The notes under the pieces are model-generated. The model was not told where the DNA came from. It did not search any database and was given only the letters and a program-made list of their open reading frames with translations. The position numbers and the translations under genes are program-made. 64,000 nucleotides of DNA, from positions 1 to 64,000 of the forward strand of contig NZ_MUNV01000006.1 of NCBI RefSeq assembly GCF_002001125.1, written 5' to 3'. Shown piece by piece: positions 25,019 through 34,912 of the stretch; the stretch's first letter is position 1; each line of letters starts with the position of its first letter. This DNA is from Rhodanobacter sp. B04 (GTDB taxonomy: Bacteria; Pseudomonadota; Gammaproteobacteria; Xanthomonadales; Rhodanobacteraceae).

Positions 25019-26839
25019 TTACGGCGGGGTATCGTCGAAGGCCTCGATCGGCGGCAGGACGGTGAGGATTTCCTGCACGGTGGTCAGGCCGGCGGCCACC
25101 TGGTCGGCGGCGGAGATGCGCAAGGGGCGCATGCCTTCGGACAGCGCGGCCTGGCCGAAGCTGCCCAGGTCGAGCTCGGCCGAGATGAGCCCGCGCAAGC
25201 GCGGCGAGAGCTTCATCATCTCGTAGATGCCGGTACGACCCATGAAGCCGGTATTGCGGCATTCCAGGCAGCCGACCGGCTCGAACACCTTGTCCGGCAC
25301 CGGTATCGACCAGCCGTGGGTAAGGACCAGCCACGCCTGCGGGTCCTGCGCGGTTTCCCGCTTGCAGTGCGGACACAGCGTGCGCACCAGTCGCTGCGCG
25401 ACCACGCCGGTGAGGGTGGACTGGATCAGGTAATGCGGCACGCCCAGATCGAGCAGGCGGGTGACCGCGTTGGGGGCGTCGTTGGTGTGCAGGGTGGACA
25501 GCACCAGGTGGCCGGTCAGCGACGCCTGCACCGCCATCTGCGCGGTTTCCAGGTCGCGGATCTCGCCGACCATGATGATGTCCGGGTCCTGGCGCAGCAG
25601 CGTGCGCACGCCGGCGGCAAAGTCCAGATCGATCGCGGCATGCACCTGCATCTGGTTGAATTCCGGCGAGACCATTTCGATCGGGTCTTCCACCGTGCAC
25701 ACGTTCAACTCCGGTGTCGCCAGGTGCTTCAGCGTCGAATACAGCGTGGTGGTCTTGCCCGAGCCGGTCGGGCCGGTGACCAGCACGACGCCGTGCGGGC
25801 GCTCCACCATGGTGCGCCAGTTCGCATCCTCGCTTGGCGAGAAACCGAGCTGGGCGAAGTCCTTCACCACCAGGTCGGGGTCGAAGATGCGCATCACCAC
25901 CTTCTCGCCGAACGCGGTGGGCATGTTGGAGATGCGCAGCTCCACCTCGCGGCCGCCGGATGAGCGGGTCTTGATGCGGCCATCCTGCGGCCGGCGTTTC
26001 TCGGCCACGTCCATGCGCGCGAGGATCTTGATGCGCGCCGTCACCGCCGTCATCACCGGCGACGGCAGCTCGAATACCTTGTGCATGATGCCGTCGATGC
26101 GGAAGCGGATATGCCCGGTTTCGCGGCGTGGCTCCAGGTGGATGTCCGAGGCGCGCTGCTCAAATGCATATTGCAGCAGCCAGTCGACGATGTGCACCAC
26201 GTGGCGGTCGTCGGCGCCGATCTCGCCGCTTTTGCCCAGCTCGACCAGCTGCTCGAAGTTGAGGATTGCCGAGGCGTTGTTGTCGTTGGCCTTGGCATCC
26301 CTGGCCAGCTGGATCGAGCGCTGGACGCCGTAGAACTCCTGCAGATAACGGTTGATGTCGATCGGGCTGGATACCACGCGCCGCACGTCACGCCGCAGCA
26401 TCTGCGCCAGATCGCCGGCCCAGCCCGCATCGAACGGTTCGCAGGTGGCGAACGTCACCTCGCCGGTGGCGACCGCCACCGGCAGGATCCGGTGGCGCTG
26501 CGCATAGGCATGGCTTACCACCTGGGTCGCCGAGGCGACGTTGATCTTCATCGGATCGATTTTCAGGTACGGCAGGCCGGCGTGATTGGCCAGCCATTCG
26601 GTCAGCGCCTCCAGTTTCAGCGGCCGGCCCGGCTCGCGTTGATTCGCCAGCTTGGCGTTGGCGATCAGCACCAGCGGATGCAATTCCACCGTGCTGCGTC
26701 CGGCGCGCGCACCCATGCGCACCTGCTTGGCGTCGTCGGCCAGCAGGTAGCCGTCGACCACCAGCGCGGCCAGCAGATCGTCCAGCTCCAGTCGGCCGCG
26801 ACGGCCAAGCAGAGATGCGATTTGCGGTGATGCGGCCAT
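25019..26839 (-). CDS. GspE/PilB-family type II/IV secretion ATPase
   Basis: Cytoplasmic hexameric ATPase for type II secretion or type IV pilus assembly, 606 aa from ATG 26839. The N-terminal MshEN-like region (about 1-190) is followed by the motor domain: Walker A GPTGSGKTT at about 356-364, VEDPIEMV, Walker B DPDIIMVGEIRD (about 418-429) and the His box STLHTNDA. A four-cysteine zinc site is present (CPHC ... CLEC). No other secretion or pilus genes are adjacent, so which machine it serves is open. An in-frame extension to 26893 is less likely. Confidence 0.9.
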   Translation of the reverse strand: MAASPQIASLLGRRGRLELDDLLAALVVDGYLLADDAKQVRMGARAGRSTVELHPLVLIANAKLANQREPGRPLKLEALTEWLANHAGLPYLKIDPMKINVASATQVVSHAYAQRHRILPVAVATGEVTFATCEPFDAGWAGDLAQMLRRDVRRVVSSPIDINRYLQEFYGVQRSIQLARDAKANDNNASAILNFEQLVELGKSGEIGADDRHVVHIVDWLLQYAFEQRASDIHLEPRRETGHIRFRIDGIMHKVFELPSPVMTAVTARIKILARMDVAEKRRPQDGRIKTRSSGGREVELRISNMPTAFGEKVVMRIFDPDLVVKDFAQLGFSPSEDANWRTMVERPHGVVLVTGPTGSGKTTTLYSTLKHLATPELNVCTVEDPIEMVSPEFNQMQVHAAIDLDFAAGVRTLLRQDPDIIMVGEIRDLETAQMAVQASLTGHLVLSTLHTNDAPNAVTRLLDLGVPHYLIQSTLTGVVAQRLVRTLCPHCKRETAQDPQAWLVLTHGWSIPVPDKVFEPVGCLECRNTGFMGRTGIYEMMKLSPRLRGLISAELDLGSFGQAALSEGMRPLRISAADQVAAGLTTVQEILTVLPPIEAFDDTPP

Positions 26840-26901
26840 CCTGATGTAACCCTCGTGGTGCTTTTTGCCGGCCGGAGCCCAGTGGGAAAGCAAGCTGCCG
26901 C

Positions 26902-26907
26902 TATACT
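26902..26907 (+). promoter_or_regulatory. Candidate -10 element of glyQS
   Basis: TATACT lies 31 bp before the glyQ ATG (26938). No good -35 match is seen 16-18 bases upstream, so this rests on the -10 hexamer alone. Confidence 0.4.
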
Positions 26908-26937
26908 AACGCGCTTTACCCACGGTCACGGAAAGCC

Positions 26938-27849
26938 ATGTCCGCGCGCACCTTTCAGGATGTGATCCAGACCCTCAACCGCTATTGGGCGGCGCAGGGT
27001 TGTGTGTTGCTGCAGCCGCTCGATACCGAGGTCGGCGCAGGTACATTCCACCCCGCCACCTTCCTGCGCGCGCTCGGTCCGGAGCCGTGGGCGGCGGCTT
27101 ATGTGCAGCCTTCGCGCCGGCCCACCGACGGCCGCTACGGCGAGAACCCGAACCGCCTGCAGCATTACTACCAGTACCAGGTGGTGATGAAGCCGAACCC
27201 GGAAAACATCCTCGATCTGTACATCGGTTCGCTGAAGGAACTCGGCCTCGATCCGCTGGTGCACGACCTGCGCTTCGTCGAGGACAACTGGGAGTCGCCC
27301 ACGCTCGGTGCCTGGGGCCTCGGCTGGGAAGTCTGGTTGAACGGCATGGAAGTGACCCAGTTCACCTACTTCCAGCAGGCTGGCGGCCTGGAGTGCCGTC
27401 CGGTGACCGGCGAAATCACCTATGGTCTGGAACGGCTGGCGATGTACCTGCAGAACGTGGACAACGTCTACGACCTGGTCTGGACCGATGGCCCGCGCGG
27501 CACCGTCACTTACGGCGACGTGTTCCACCAGAACGAGGTGGAGCAGAGCACCTACAACTTCGAGCATGCCAATGTGGCCGATCTGCTGTACTGGTTCGAC
27601 GCGTGCGAGGCGACCGCGAACCGGCTGATCGCCGCGAACCTGCCGTTGCCGGCCTACGAGCAGGTGATGAAGGCCAGCCACACGTTCAACTTGCTCGATG
27701 CGCGCCGTGCGATCAGCGTCACCGAGCGCCAGCGCTACATCCTGCGCGTGCGCACGCTGTCGCGCAGCGTCGCCGAAACCTATGTGGCACAGCGCGAGAA
27801 ACTCGGTTTCCCGGGCCTCAAGCAAGTGAAGGAGCTGGCCCATGGCTGA
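26938..27849 (+). CDS. glyQ: Glycyl-tRNA synthetase alpha subunit
   Basis: Catalytic class II subunit of the tetrameric bacterial glycyl-tRNA synthetase; charges tRNA-Gly. 303 aa, full length. Typical start [20 protein letters not shown], then [19 protein letters not shown] and [20 protein letters not shown]. It overlaps the start of glyS by 8 bp, so both subunits come from one message. Confidence 0.98.
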   Translation: MSARTFQDVIQTLNRYWAAQGCVLLQPLDTEVGAGTFHPATFLRALGPEPWAAAYVQPSRRPTDGRYGENPNRLQHYYQYQVVMKPNPENILDLYIGSLKELGLDPLVHDLRFVEDNWESPTLGAWGLGWEVWLNGMEVTQFTYFQQAGGLECRPVTGEITYGLERLAMYLQNVDNVYDLVWTDGPRGTVTYGDVFHQNEVEQSTYNFEHANVADLLYWFDACEATANRLIAANLPLPAYEQVMKASHTFNLLDARRAISVTERQRYILRVRTLSRSVAETYVAQREKLGFPGLKQVKELAHG

Positions 27850-29989
27850 GCACAAGCCGCTGTTGATCGAACTGGGTACCGAGGAACTGCCGCCCAAGGC
27901 GCTGGATGAACTTGCCGCTGCATTTCTGCGCGGCATCTGCGACGGGTTGGGCAAGCGCGGCATCGACGCCGCGCTGGATCAGGCGAAGGCCTACGCCACG
28001 CCACGTCGCCTGGCCGCGCATATTCCCGCGGTCGCGCAGGCGCAGCCGGAGCAGACGATCGAACGGCGCGGCCCCGCGATGAACGCCGCGCTGGATGCCG
28101 AGGGCCAGCCGTCCAAGGCGCTGCTCGGCTTCGCCCAGTCGTGCGGGGTCGGCGTCGAGCAGTTGGAAAAACTCGAAACCGACAAGGGTGCGTGGTTCGT
28201 GTTCCGTGCGGTGAAGCCGGGTCAACCGGTGGCCGTCCTGTTGCCGGAAATCCTCGAGGAGGCGCTGAAGGACCTGCCGATTCCGCGGCCGATGCGCTGG
28301 GCCGATCACGACTACAGCTTCGTGCGCCCGGTCCACTGGCTGGTGATCCTGCACGGTGCCGAGATCGTCGATGGCGGCGTGCTGGGCTTGACCAGCGGTC
28401 GCAAATCGCGTGGCCATCGCTTCATGCATCCGCAGCCAATGCACGTGGCCGATGCCGACAGCTGGCTGGACGCGATGCGCGCTTCCAGTGTGCTGGCCGA
28501 TCCGCAGGAGCGGCGCCAGCGCATCCGTGCGCAGGTTGAACAGGTCGCCGGGCAGACCGGCGGTGTGCCGCGACTGGATGCTGCGTTGCTGGACGAGTTG
28601 GCCAATCTCACCGAGTGGCCGGTCGCGATTGCCTGCACGTTCGAGCGCGAATTCCTCGGCGTGCCGCCGGAGGCGCTGGTGACCACCATGGTGGCGAACC
28701 AGAAGTTCGTGCCGGTGTTCGACGCCGCGGGCAAGCTCACCGAACACTTCATCGGCATCGCGAACATCGACAGCAAGGATCCCGCCGAAATCCGCAAGGG
28801 CTACGAGCGGGTGATCCGCCCGCGCTTCGCCGATGCCAAGTTCTTCTGGGACGAAGACCTGAAGACGCCGCTGGCCGGTTATCAGGAGCAGCTCAAGAGC
28901 GTCACCTACCAGCAGGCGCTGGGCAGCCTGTGGGACAAGAGTGTGCGCGTGGCCGAACTGGCGCGCGTGATCGCGAACCGGGTCGGCGTCGATGCCGGCG
29001 CCGCAACTCGCGCCGCTTCGTTGAGCAAGTGCGACCTGTTGACCCGCATGGTCGGCGAGTTCCCCGAGTTGCAGGGCGTGATGGGGCGCTACTACGCCGG
29101 CCATCACGGTGAATCGGCCGAAGTGGCCGAGGCGCTGGACAGCTATTACCAGCCGCGCTACGCCGGCGATGCGATCGCCGCTGGCCAGCTTGGCCAGGTG
29201 CTGGCGGTGGCCGAACGGTTGGATACGCTGGCCGGCATCTTCGCCGTCGGCATGAAGCCGAGCGGCAACAAGGATCCGTTCGCGCTGCGCCGTGCTGCAC
29301 TCGGCCTTGCGCGCACGCTGATCGAGGGCGCTCTGGAGCTCGATCTGCGCGGCAGTTTCGTCGAGGCGCTGGAACTGCTGCCCGAGGGTGCCTTGGCCGC
29401 CGGCTTGAAACCGGGCAAGGACGGCAAGCCGCCGGTCCTGCATGCCGGCGAGCGCCGGGCGATCCTGCTCGACGAGCTGTACGACTTCGTGCTCGATCGC
29501 CTGCGCGGCTACTACGCCGAACAGGGTTTCGACAACGCGCAATTCGAGGCCGTACTGGCGGTGCAGCCGCGCAGCCTGGCCGACTTCGACCGGCGTCTGC
29601 GTGCGGTGGCCGAGTTTGGTCGCCGTCCGGAAGCCGCCAGCTTGGCGGCGGCCAACAAGCGTGTCGCCAATATCCTGCGCAAGCAGGCCGAGGAAGCCGG
29701 TGCGCCGGCGATCGGCCGTGAGGTCGATCCGGCGCATTTCGAGGCGGATGCGGAACGTGAGCTGGCCGTCGCCCTTGCTGCCGCGAAACAGGACACCGCC
29801 GGCGCCCTGGCCGCCGGCGACTACACCGCCGTGCTGGCGCGCTTGTCGCAGTTGCAGGCGCCGGTGGATGCGTTCTTCGACAGCGTGCTGGTGAATGCCG
29901 ACGATCCGGCGGTGCGCGCCAACCGGCTGGCCCTGCTCGGCCAGCTGAAGGCGCAGTTCGGCGCGATCGCCGATATCGCCCTGCTTTGA
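27842..29989 (+). CDS. glyS: Glycyl-tRNA synthetase beta subunit
   Basis: Beta subunit needed for tRNA recognition and assembly with GlyQ; 715 aa, normal length. The N-terminus [15 protein letters not shown] is diagnostic, and the HD-like segment [20 protein letters not shown] and the C-terminal anticodon-binding-like domain are present. Overlap with glyQ ensures paired synthesis. A strong two-way terminator follows 12 bp after the stop. Confidence 0.98.
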   Translation: MAEHKPLLIELGTEELPPKALDELAAAFLRGICDGLGKRGIDAALDQAKAYATPRRLAAHIPAVAQAQPEQTIERRGPAMNAALDAEGQPSKALLGFAQSCGVGVEQLEKLETDKGAWFVFRAVKPGQPVAVLLPEILEEALKDLPIPRPMRWADHDYSFVRPVHWLVILHGAEIVDGGVLGLTSGRKSRGHRFMHPQPMHVADADSWLDAMRASSVLADPQERRQRIRAQVEQVAGQTGGVPRLDAALLDELANLTEWPVAIACTFEREFLGVPPEALVTTMVANQKFVPVFDAAGKLTEHFIGIANIDSKDPAEIRKGYERVIRPRFADAKFFWDEDLKTPLAGYQEQLKSVTYQQALGSLWDKSVRVAELARVIANRVGVDAGAATRAASLSKCDLLTRMVGEFPELQGVMGRYYAGHHGESAEVAEALDSYYQPRYAGDAIAAGQLGQVLAVAERLDTLAGIFAVGMKPSGNKDPFALRRAALGLARTLIEGALELDLRGSFVEALELLPEGALAAGLKPGKDGKPPVLHAGERRAILLDELYDFVLDRLRGYYAEQGFDNAQFEAVLAVQPRSLADFDRRLRAVAEFGRRPEAASLAAANKRVANILRKQAEEAGAPAIGREVDPAHFEADAERELAVALAAAKQDTAGALAAGDYTAVLARLSQLQAPVDAFFDSVLVNADDPAVRANRLALLGQLKAQFGAIADIALL

Positions 29990-30001
29990 GTAAGAGCCAT
30001 A

Positions 30002-30036
30002 AAAAAGCGCGGCAGCCTGTGGCTGCCGCGCTTTTT
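30002..30036. terminator. Bidirectional rho-independent terminator
   Basis: AAAAAGCGCGGCAGCC (30002-30017) and its perfect complement (30021-30036) flank a TGT loop, giving a stem with A-run before and T-run after. It can end both glyQS (+) and the converging XRE gene (-). Confidence 0.93.
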
Positions 30037-30060
30037 ATGGTTAGTGCGCTGCGGCGAGAA

Positions 30061-30633
30061 TCAGGCCGAGGCGCGGCGCTCCTGGCGAATGCGTTCCTCA
30101 AGCCGGTGATTGAACGTCACCATGGCAAGCGGATCCACATGCGAGCCGCCGGGACCGAGGATTTCGTACAGCTGGGTCAGCAGGTCGGTGTTGTCCGACA
30201 GGGAAAGCTGGCTGCCGGCCAGGCTCAGCTCCGACTGCAGGATGCGCATGGCGGTGTTCAGGCGCTGGGCGTCGACACCCGAAACCTCGGCATGTCCACC
30301 CTGATGGTTGATGCCCAGCCGGCCGCGTGGACGATGGGAAGCCACGCTTTCCGAGTTGTACTGGTCATCCTGGATGGGTACGTTCGGATCCATCTGCAGG
30401 GTGCCTTCGCCCGCGACCAGCCACACCAGCGAAATGCCCAGTGTGCGGGCCAGCGTGACGCAGCGCGCTCGTGACGGATCGGTGTTGCCGTCGCGCCAGC
30501 TGCGCACCACGCCTTCCGAGAATCCGCACATTCTGGCGATCTCGGTAGCGCTACCCACGCGCTGGATCAGCAGCTTAATGCGATCCGAGAAGGTTCCCGT
30601 GGTCGAGGGGATCGTGTTTTTTTGCGCGTTCAT
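30061..30633 (-). CDS. XRE-family transcriptional regulator
   Basis: 190 aa from ATG 30633 (MNAQKNTIPSTTGTFSDRI). A helix-turn-helix covers about residues 16-75 (TEIARMCGFSEGVVRSWRDG, then LGISLVWLVAGEG, typical of phage-repressor-like regulators). The C-terminal part (about 100-190) has no peptidase S24 domain and no recognised fold. An in-frame ATG at 30672 would lie inside an inverted repeat of the putative promoter and is less likely. Target genes unknown; autoregulation is suggested by the repeat at 30666-30692. Confidence 0.78.
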   Translation of the reverse strand: MNAQKNTIPSTTGTFSDRIKLLIQRVGSATEIARMCGFSEGVVRSWRDGNTDPSRARCVTLARTLGISLVWLVAGEGTLQMDPNVPIQDDQYNSESVASHRPRGRLGINHQGGHAEVSGVDAQRLNTAMRILQSELSLAGSQLSLSDNTDLLTQLYEILGPGGSHVDPLAMVTFNHRLEERIRQERRASA

Positions 30634-30665
30634 CGGCTTTGGCCAGTGCGATGATGGAAGGAGAG

Positions 30666-30692
30666 CTGGCATATCCTAATACCGAATGCCAG
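30666..30692 (-). promoter_or_regulatory. Inverted repeat over the XRE gene promoter
   Basis: CTGGCAT (30666-30672) and ATGCCAG (30686-30692) are exact complements 13 bases apart. On the minus strand a possible promoter, TTCAGA (30704-30699), 17 bases, TAGGAT (30681-30676), has its -10 between the arms. This is the layout expected of an autoregulatory operator. Confidence 0.45.
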
Positions 30693-30756
30693 CGGAATTC
30701 TGAAGATTGAATAAAGTTGCGAAGTGTTACGCCCGCAAATTACCGCAGAAACCGCA

Positions 30757-30771
30757 ATAACGTGTCGTTAT
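30757..30771. promoter_or_regulatory. Palindrome ATAACG-TGT-CGTTAT
   Basis: A perfect 6-bp inverted repeat around TGT in an AT-richer patch upstream of the XRE gene. It looks like a repressor site. The rest of 30693-31178 (about 490 bp, up to the LplT-PlsC gene) shows no convincing gene or RNA; the downstream two-thirds is GC-rich without conserved reading frame. Confidence 0.4.
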
Positions 30772-31178
30772 ATGGCAATAAGTTACGAAAAATCCCGTGT
30801 TGTGGGCGTGAAGGCAGCTGTCCCGGGTGCCGTACTTCGATGCGGCTGCCGCGCAAAAGTTTCATGGCCAATCTGCGCCGTCCCACCACGACCTTGCGGG
30901 CTCCCGCGGTCAGGCGCAGGTTGCCCCCTGCGCTTCAGATTGCGAATGGGATCATCGGGAAACGCGGATTTCCGCGACGTCCGTGCCATCGCTGCTCGTG
31001 ATTGGGCGGTACCTTGAGCGGTGTCGATGCCAGCGTCCAGGCGGAACGAGTGGTTTCGATCCGGTAGGCCCGGATGCCGGCCCGGCCTGCGTTGTGCGCA
31101 AGACTTTCCCATGGCCATAATCCATCGGACGATGGGGCCAGGCGGGCCGACCCGGATCTTCCTCCACAAGGGAAATGC

Positions 31179-33053
31179 ATGAGCCAGTTCGCACTGCTGG
31201 GCAAGCGGCGCTTCGCACCGTTCTTCTGGACCCAGGCACTCGGCGCGTTCAACGACAGTGCATTCCGCAACGCGATGGTCATGCTGGCCGCGTTCCAGAT
31301 GGGGCTGCCGGAGCGGCAGGTGTCGCTGTACACCAATTTGGCACCGGCGCTGTTCATCCTGCCGTACTTCCTGTTCTCGGCCACCGCAGGGCAATTGGCC
31401 GAGAAATTCGAGAAGACGCGGATCATCCGCTACGTGAAGCTGTTCGAGATCGCGGCGATGCTGCTGGCGGCCTGGGGTTTCCACACCCACCATCTGCTGC
31501 TGTTGCTGATCGTGCTGTTCATGATGGGCGTGCACTCGACCGTGTTCGGGCCGATCAAGTACGCGATCCTGCCGCAGGCGTTGAAGCCTGCCGAGCTGGT
31601 CGGCGGCAACGGCATGGTCGAGATGGGCACCCAGCTGGCGATCCTGATCGGCATGATCGCGGGCAATGCGTTGATGCTGCTGGCCGGGGTGGGACCGCTG
31701 GCTTCGGCGGCGCTGACCATCGCGGTGGCGCTGACCGGCTATGGCGCGAGCCGTGCGATTCCGCCCGCACCGGCGACGGCACCGGAGCTGAAATTCAACT
31801 GGAACCCGGTGAGCGAAACAGTGCGCGTGCTCGGCATCACGCGCAGCGATCGCGCGGTGTTCAATGCCGTGCTGGGCATCTCATGGTTCTGGTTCTTCGG
31901 CACCGTGCTGGTGGCGCAACTGCCGATCTACACCAAGTTCAACCTTGGCGGCGACGGCTCGGTGAGCACGCTGGTGCTTACCCTGTTCTCGCTGGGCACC
32001 GGCGTGGGCTCGCTGATGTGCGAGAAGATGTCGGGCCGGCGGGTGGAGATCGGGCTGGTACCGCTGGGTGCGTTCGGGCTTACCGCCTTCGGCATCGACC
32101 TGTATTTCGCGCGGCCGGGTGCGGCGGTGCTGCAAGGCCTGGACTGGCAGGCTTTCCTGCATGCGGCGGGCAGCTGGCGCATCGTGCTGGATCTCACGGC
32201 AATCGGCGTTTTCGCCGGTTTCTACGTGGTGCCGCTGTTCGCCTTCGTGCAGGCGCGTGCGCCGCGGGAAAAGTTGTCGCGGATCATCGCCGGCAACAAC
32301 ATCATCAATGCGTTGCTGATCGTGATCGCTTCGCTTTTCGGGCTGACGTTGGGCCGCCTGGGCATGAGTGCGGCGGAGATCTTCGCAGTCGATGCCCTGC
32401 TCAATGTGGCGGTGGCCGTCTACATCTTCACCCTGGTGCCCGAATTCCTGATGCGTTTCATCACCTGGGTTCTGGTGAACACGCTGTACCGGGTGCGCGC
32501 CGACGGCGTGCAGCACATTCCCGAAGAGGGCGCCGCCCTGCTGGTGTGCAACCACGTCAGCTTCATGGATCCGCTGCTGCTGATGGCGAACCTGCGGCGA
32601 CCGGCGCGCTTCGTGATGTATTACAGGATCTTCAACATTCCGCTGCTGAGCTTTGTGTTCCGCACCGCCAAGGCGATCCCGATCGCGGGCCACAAGGAAG
32701 ATCCGGCTGTTCTGCAGCAGGCCTACGACGCGATCGACGAGGCGCTGGCAGATGGCGAGGTGGTGTGCATCTTTCCGGAGGGCGGATTGACTGCCGATGG
32801 CGAGATCGCAACCTTCCGCCCGGGTGTGGAAAAGATCCTGGCGCGGCGCCCGGTGCCGGTGGTGCCCATGGCACTGCGCGGGTTGTGGGGCAGCGTGTGG
32901 AGTCGCCGCGATACGATGCTGCGCCGGGCACGCCTGCCGAGGCGCTTCCGTGCACGCGTGGAGCTGGTGGTCGATACGCCGGCGGCACCGCAACAGGTCA
33001 GCGCGGTGACGCTGGAGGCGCGGGTACGCGAATTGCGAGGAACCCTCGCCTAG
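31179..33053 (+). CDS. LplT-PlsC fusion: lysophospholipid flippase plus acyltransferase
   Basis: 624-aa inner-membrane protein. The first about 420 residues are an LplT-like major facilitator (QALGAFNDSAFRNAMVML start, GPIKYAILPQ loop), which flips lysophospholipids inward. The C-terminal about 190 residues are a PlsC-type acyltransferase with NHVSFMD (HX4D) and FPEGGLT. Together they would import and re-acylate lysophospholipids. In many proteobacteria a third domain, acyl-ACP synthetase (Aas), follows; it is absent here and the protein ends after the acyltransferase. ATG 31179 follows AAGGGA. Confidence 0.9.
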   Translation: MSQFALLGKRRFAPFFWTQALGAFNDSAFRNAMVMLAAFQMGLPERQVSLYTNLAPALFILPYFLFSATAGQLAEKFEKTRIIRYVKLFEIAAMLLAAWGFHTHHLLLLLIVLFMMGVHSTVFGPIKYAILPQALKPAELVGGNGMVEMGTQLAILIGMIAGNALMLLAGVGPLASAALTIAVALTGYGASRAIPPAPATAPELKFNWNPVSETVRVLGITRSDRAVFNAVLGISWFWFFGTVLVAQLPIYTKFNLGGDGSVSTLVLTLFSLGTGVGSLMCEKMSGRRVEIGLVPLGAFGLTAFGIDLYFARPGAAVLQGLDWQAFLHAAGSWRIVLDLTAIGVFAGFYVVPLFAFVQARAPREKLSRIIAGNNIINALLIVIASLFGLTLGRLGMSAAEIFAVDALLNVAVAVYIFTLVPEFLMRFITWVLVNTLYRVRADGVQHIPEEGAALLVCNHVSFMDPLLLMANLRRPARFVMYYRIFNIPLLSFVFRTAKAIPIAGHKEDPAVLQQAYDAIDEALADGEVVCIFPEGGLTADGEIATFRPGVEKILARRPVPVVPMALRGLWGSVWSRRDTMLRRARLPRRFRARVELVVDTPAAPQQVSAVTLEARVRELRGTLA

Positions 33054-33107
33054 CTCTGTCACGCTGAGCGAGGGCAGGTTCGCCGGTCGATGCTGTCGGT
33101 GCGATGT

Positions 33108-33977
33108 TCAATTCACCCAGGCGCCGAGCACGATCAGCGCCACCACGCTCAGCCATGCCAGCAGCGCGCGCAACAAGGCACCCCGCAGGCGCACCAGCTC
33201 GACCAGCGGGTCGCTGTGTTCCTCGGCGTAGCCGTCGCCGGCCTCGATATCGATCAACACGTCGGCCTGTGCCGCTGCACCGAGAAAGCCCGGACCAGCG
33301 CTGTACCAGCTGGTCGCTGCCGCTTGGCTGTGCCAGCGCTTCCAGGCGCCGATCACGGCTTCCCAGTGGCCGACCACGGCCAGCGTGAAGGTCAGCAGCT
33401 GCGCCGCCGGCCAATCCATCGCGTTGGCGGCGTAGCGGGCCGCAGTGCGGCTGCCGGAGTCGAGTCGCAGCGAATCATCGCGGCCCAGCGTTTGTGCCAG
33501 GCGATACAGCAGGGCGCCGACCGGGCCAAGCAGGAAGAACCACAGCAGCACGCCAAAGCGCCGCCTCAGTGCCGCATAGGCGATGGCAACGCCCAGGGCG
33601 GCGGCGTTCCAGGCGATGGTCTCGCCCTCCTCGCTGAGGTTCTGCGCCGCGGCTTCACGACTCGCGCCATCGGGCGCCTTCAGGATCGCTTCCAGGTCCG
33701 CCTCGAATTCGCGCGGGCCGAAACAGTACAGAAGTACGGCCAGCGAGAACAGCAGTTGCAGCAGGTCGCCCAGCAACAGATGGCCGAGCAGCCATGACAG
33801 CAGCGCGCACAGCACCGCCGGTACCAGTAGCGCTAGCAGCACGCGGCCGCTGCCGCTGGTGTCCGCCAGTTGTGCCACCCAGCGGCGGAACAGCCCGTCG
33901 CCACGCCAGCGGGCCAGCTGCGGCATCACATGCAGCAGGCCGAGGACGATGAGGGCGACAAGCAGACGGATGGCCAT
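33108..33977 (-). CDS. ampE: AmpE-like inner-membrane protein
   Basis: 289 aa with several membrane segments (about 3-20, 45-85, 125-160, 270-289). The segment RRRFGVLLWFFLLGPVGALLYRL and the conserved ANAMDWPAAQLLTFTLA are characteristic of AmpE/CobD-like proteins. AmpE has been linked to sensing for AmpC beta-lactamase induction together with AmpD, but its mechanism is unclear; ampD is not next to it here. The gene converges with the LplT-PlsC gene. Confidence 0.83.
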   Translation of the reverse strand: MAIRLLVALIVLGLLHVMPQLARWRGDGLFRRWVAQLADTSGSGRVLLALLVPAVLCALLSWLLGHLLLGDLLQLLFSLAVLLYCFGPREFEADLEAILKAPDGASREAAAQNLSEEGETIAWNAAALGVAIAYAALRRRFGVLLWFFLLGPVGALLYRLAQTLGRDDSLRLDSGSRTAARYAANAMDWPAAQLLTFTLAVVGHWEAVIGAWKRWHSQAAATSWYSAGPGFLGAAAQADVLIDIEAGDGYAEEHSDPLVELVRLRGALLRALLAWLSVVALIVLGAWVN

Positions 33978-34085
33978 GACAGTGCGGACTCGCGGACAGT
34001 AGCGGCATTGTATGCGAGGGACCGGCTACTTCGCAGGTGAAGCAAGCCGATACGTGTGCGGGGAGTCCTGGTGCGTTGGAGCGCC

Positions 34086-34823
34086 TCAGTTGCCGAATAT
34101 CGCCTGATGGGCGATGGCATCGATCGTGGCATCGGCCGGCGCATGTTCGAGATGCGCCCCGCAGCCCTCCACCTCGAGTACGTGATCGATCATTTCAGGC
34201 GTGAACTGGTGGGCGCTGCTCTGCAGCTGGAATTGCTCGTTCGTGCACTGACTGGTTTTGACAAGCACGTGCACGACTCCCTTGATGCTGGAATGGACCC
34301 GAAGCTGGATGCCACCGATCCGTGGCGTGGCGAGGCCCGGGATGTGATCGGCCTTCGTTCGCTGCGCATTTTGTAGCGCCGACTGGAAATCGCCGGCCTG
34401 GTAGCCGCGCTGCGGATCGCCGGTCATCGACGGTGCCGTCATGATCAAGGTTGCAGCTGTCGTGGCCGGCGGGTTCGTCGAGCGCATGACGGTGGCGGGA
34501 GTGAGTGTGGACGATGCGAGCGGCGGTCGCGCGGGTTTCGTCTTGGTTGGCAGCCGTATTGCGGCAGGAGCAGGTGAAGCGCGGACGAGTTTCGGCAACC
34601 GGTCGAAGCGGAGCCTGAGCACGTGCCCATCTTGCTGGCGTGCCACAGGCGCGTCGCGCCGCCACGAGGGATGCAGCACCAGCAGCAGGATGCCGAGATG
34701 GCCGGCGAATACGCTGCCGAGAATGGCGCCACGTCGCGCGGCGTCATGCCATGTCGGTGCACCGGATTGATGCACCCTGTGCGGGCGCCGTGTTCCATCA
34801 AGCTGACCGCACCCGCGTTCCAT
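34086..34823 (-). CDS. Membrane-anchored hypothetical protein
   Basis: 245 aa, not recognised. One hydrophobic segment (about 32-52, GAILGSVFAGHLGILLLVL) is followed by a Pro/Thr/Ala-rich linker (about 85-140) and a globular C-terminal part (about 150-245) containing two cysteines (SQCTNE, VEGCGAH). That layout, anchor-linker-periplasmic domain, recalls TonB-like or other energy-transducing proteins, but no TonB motif is visible. Start ATG 34823 is uncertain. It lies between ampE and nudC on the same strand. Confidence 0.6.
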   Translation of the reverse strand: MERGCGQLDGTRRPHRVHQSGAPTWHDAARRGAILGSVFAGHLGILLLVLHPSWRRDAPVARQQDGHVLRLRFDRLPKLVRASPAPAAIRLPTKTKPARPPLASSTLTPATVMRSTNPPATTAATLIMTAPSMTGDPQRGYQAGDFQSALQNAQRTKADHIPGLATPRIGGIQLRVHSSIKGVVHVLVKTSQCTNEQFQLQSSAHQFTPEMIDHVLEVEGCGAHLEHAPADATIDAIAHQAIFGN

Positions 34824-34912
34824 CGCCGACCCCAGTGATGTGCAGGGGCTATGACAGGCTGGCCACGCTCAAGTTCGCCGATGAATGGCTGCGGTGGCGA
34901 CGCTCGTCCGGG

